DNA from: an uncultured Sutterella sp.
Lineage (GTDB): Bacteria > Pseudomonadota > Gammaproteobacteria > Burkholderiales > Burkholderiaceae_F
Length of the DNA stretch: 64,000 nt
Direction: 5' to 3'
NCBI GenBank assembly: GCA_902463725.1
Contig: CABQGK010000003.1
Span: 62,001-126,000 of the forward strand
Made by a program: the position numbers and the translations under genes. Positions within the stretch are counted from its first letter, which is position 1; each line of letters begins with the position of its first letter. Below are positions 62,672 to 64,000 of this stretch, piece after piece. The notes under the pieces were generated by a model. The model saw nothing but the letters and a program-made list of their open reading frames with translations. It had not been told where the DNA came from and did no database searches.

Positions 62672-63162
62672 ACATCCAGTCACGCTATTATTGCAGTATC
62701 TAGTTTTATTTGATAATTTTTAACAAATTATCATTAATTTTAGATATATTTTTTATTTATTTAAATTCTAATCATTACGAATCTTTGAATGATATCACAC
62801 TTTCTCAATTTGCATTACAATAGCTACAATCTCATCAATTTTTATTAAATAACTAATGCAGATTATTTATCTTTTACTAGTGACAACGGAAGGCTAACAG
62901 AGGTGTCTTTGGAGGGAGCGTTTATGCGAGCAAACAACTTTTTCTTAATTTGATCAGGGTGTTAAGAAAAAGAGCGCTCACAGAGCGATGCCATCCCGTG
63001 CGCTGGCGGCCACGCAGAAGCACATAAAAAACGCTAGGGCGAATTTTCTTTCACCGCTCAAGTGCGGGTAGCGCACTAACCCTTTAAAATGGAGAAACTT
63101 TCCTCGGGCGCGCACAGGCTGGTCTGTGTCGGTACGCCCACTACGCAAATTTGTTACGAAAG
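62672..63162. other. AT-rich intergenic region between autotransporter and cellulose genes
   Basis: About 490 bases without a supported gene. 62690-62880 is very AT-rich and is the likely autotransporter promoter and an H-NS target. A perfect 11-bp inverted repeat CTTTTTCTTAA (62938-62948) and TTAAGAAAAAG (62962-62972) follows. Confidence 0.45.
62938..62972. repeat. 11-bp perfect inverted repeat
   Basis: CTTTTTCTTAA and TTAAGAAAAAG flank 13 bases (TTTGATCAGGGTG). The A/T content makes it a weak stem but a possible operator or terminator in the divergent region. Confidence 0.45.
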
Positions 63163-63459
63163 ATGCCTGCTTTAATTCCCGATGATGTCGCCGCGCTCGG
63201 TCGCGTCTACGGCTTTTCCGTTGAGGGTTACGTCAATTTCGCGCCTGAGCGCGTACGTGCACGAACGCTTGAGCACTCCCCGCTCATGACGTCTCTTCAT
63301 GCGGGCGACCCTAGTGAGTCTTGCGGTGCGCCTTGCGGCGAGCAGCCACGTCACACTACTGCCCAAACGACTGAGTCCCTCGATGGCGCCCAGCCTCACG
63401 GCGCAGTAGCTCACGAGCCAAACGAGTGCGCAGACAACACGGGCGCCGTAAAGCAGTAA
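63163..63459 (+). CDS. BcsR-like small protein
   Basis: The 98-residue protein starts MPALIPDDVAALGRVYGFSV and continues EGYVNFAPERV. This resembles BcsR, a small partner of the cellulose synthase complex that has an ND(I/L)xALxxxFxLPxxxYxDI pattern. The rest is low-complexity and His/Cys-containing. It stops 18 bases before the bcsQ-like gene. No ribosome-binding site is visible for ATG 63163, and a TTG at 63151 is possible. The call depends on context and one short motif. Confidence 0.45.
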   Translation: MPALIPDDVAALGRVYGFSVEGYVNFAPERVRARTLEHSPLMTSLHAGDPSESCGAPCGEQPRHTTAQTTESLDGAQPHGAVAHEPNECADNTGAVKQ

Positions 63460-63477
63460 AAACACCCCGCAACGCCT

Positions 63478-64000
63478 ATGCTCATAAGTATTCAAGGTCT
63501 GAGAGCTGGCGCAGGATCGAGCTTTTGTGCGGCAAACCTTGCCGAGCTCTACGCCAGCGCGAACCGTCCAGTGGCGCTCGTCTCCACTGCTCCGGCGCCG
63601 AGCACATTTGAGACTTACTGGGGCTTGCCGCTTACTAGCGGCAAAAGTTGGGTGCGGCAGATCACAAGCAACCAGCCGCTTGCCGAGGCCGCAGTGCGTG
63701 CAGAGCTCGGGTTTCCCGTGCTCTTTAGCTTTGGGGCGCAAGCGGCGCTTAGCGCTCAAGAGGCCGAAAGCACGGCGCCCAAGCTTCTTGCCGCGCTCTC
63801 TGGGGCGGCGCTAACGCATGTGCTCGTTGATGCGGGCGGCATCAACACGCCCTGCAGTCAAGTTTTTCGATCACTCGCCACACTTGTTGTCACCGTGCTC
63901 GAGCCTGATCACGATTCACTCTTGCGCCTAATGGAGTATCATCCGCTCGACAATGAGGTTTTCGTGCTCAATAAAGTGGTTCCTGGCTCGAGCGTGGGCT
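63478..64000 (+). CDS. bcsQ: Cellulose biosynthesis protein BcsQ-like ATPase (partial)
   Basis: The gene runs off the window; 174 residues are seen. The start ISIQGLRAGAGSSFCAANLA is the ParA/MinD-like P-loop region in the form typical of BcsQ (GLQGVRGGVGTTT in E. coli), with AGAGSS replacing GGVGTT. It continues with FETYWGLPLTSGKSWVRQI, HVLVDAGGI (Walker B-like), LVVTVLEPDHDSLLRL and FVLNKV. BcsQ localises the cellulose synthase at the cell pole. The canonical lysines of MinD are absent. The next genes should be bcsA and bcsB if the call is right. Confidence 0.7.
   Translation, partial: MLISIQGLRAGAGSSFCAANLAELYASANRPVALVSTAPAPSTFETYWGLPLTSGKSWVRQITSNQPLAEAAVRAELGFPVLFSFGAQAALSAQEAESTAPKLLAALSGAALTHVLVDAGGINTPCSQVFRSLATLVVTVLEPDHDSLLRLMEYHPLDNEVFVLNKVVPGSSVG

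Noticed and set aside
1..64000. CRISPR array, prophage or complete insertion sequence
   Set aside because: No spaced direct-repeat array, integrase, transposase or phage structural gene was recognised anywhere in the window.

Overview
The window looks like a chromosomal segment of a Gram-negative betaproteobacterium. The best guess is the gut family Sutterellaceae (Burkholderiales). The pointers are two porins with the leader MFKKTLAAVAVLGAFAG, a Tat-exported flavocytochrome c beside a small multiheme cytochrome, TamA/TamB, an H-NS protein of the betaproteobacterial type, an LPS-type dTDP-rhamnose operon and a molybdoenzyme. The taxonomic placement is inferred from gene content and remembered family features, not from a search.

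Layout. 1-3.9 kb: the end of a DMSO-reductase-family molybdoenzyme, then a molybdate uptake operon modA-modD-modC-modB in which modD is frameshifted and modB carries an in-frame amber codon. 3.9-7.2 kb: a BetT-like BCCT transporter, a long gene-poor gap and an H-NS gene. 7.7-15.7 kb: an exported unknown protein, an Sfp-type phosphopantetheinyl transferase and tamA-tamB. 16-19.6 kb: larA-larB-larC-larE for lactate racemase and its nickel-pincer cofactor, with an unusually short LarC. 19.7-21.2 kb: two paralogous methyltransferases. 21.5-25 kb: rfbCBDA. 25-27.8 kb: two paralogous porins. 28.2-33.7 kb: tilS, a RelA/SpoT-domain protein, a DUF1902/HicB-like protein, a 21-bp perfect inverted repeat, tRNA-Ser(UGA) and a second TilS-like protein whose ATP-binding loop is destroyed. 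33.8-38.3 kb: ccmF-ccmH-ccmI and a PpiC-type foldase. 38.7-41 kb: an AbgA-like amidohydrolase and tyrA. 41.2-46.3 kb: a TtrS/TtrR-like two-component system divergent from a flavocytochrome c and a triheme cytochrome. 46.4-53.9 kb: a 2-hydroxyacid dehydrogenase, a periplasmic thioredoxin, a LysR regulator, a small ribbon-helix-helix-like protein with gpmI, a membrane protein, an asparaginase and a lipoprotein. 54.1-57.9 kb: sstT, an RluA-type pseudouridine synthase and a 17-residue-repeat protein. 57.9-62.7 kb: a LysR gene broken by a TGA, a Tat signal peptide with no mature protein, and a large autotransporter. 63.1-64 kb: the start of a probable cellulose operon (bcsR-like, bcsQ).

How it fits together: the organism seems to respire anaerobically with periplasmic reductases (molybdoenzyme, flavocytochrome c and c-type cytochromes matured by the Ccm system), to handle D/L-lactate through LarA, and to use amino acids and peptides (asparaginase, SstT, AbgA-like).

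The most unusual material is (i) the TilS-like pseudoenzyme and the Rel/DUF1902/tRNA cluster beside it, (ii) the minimal, degenerate LarC, and (iii) several genes caught in decay (modD, modB, a LysR gene and its divergent Tat partner). Lesions of one or a few bases could also be sequencing errors, and raw reads would settle that.
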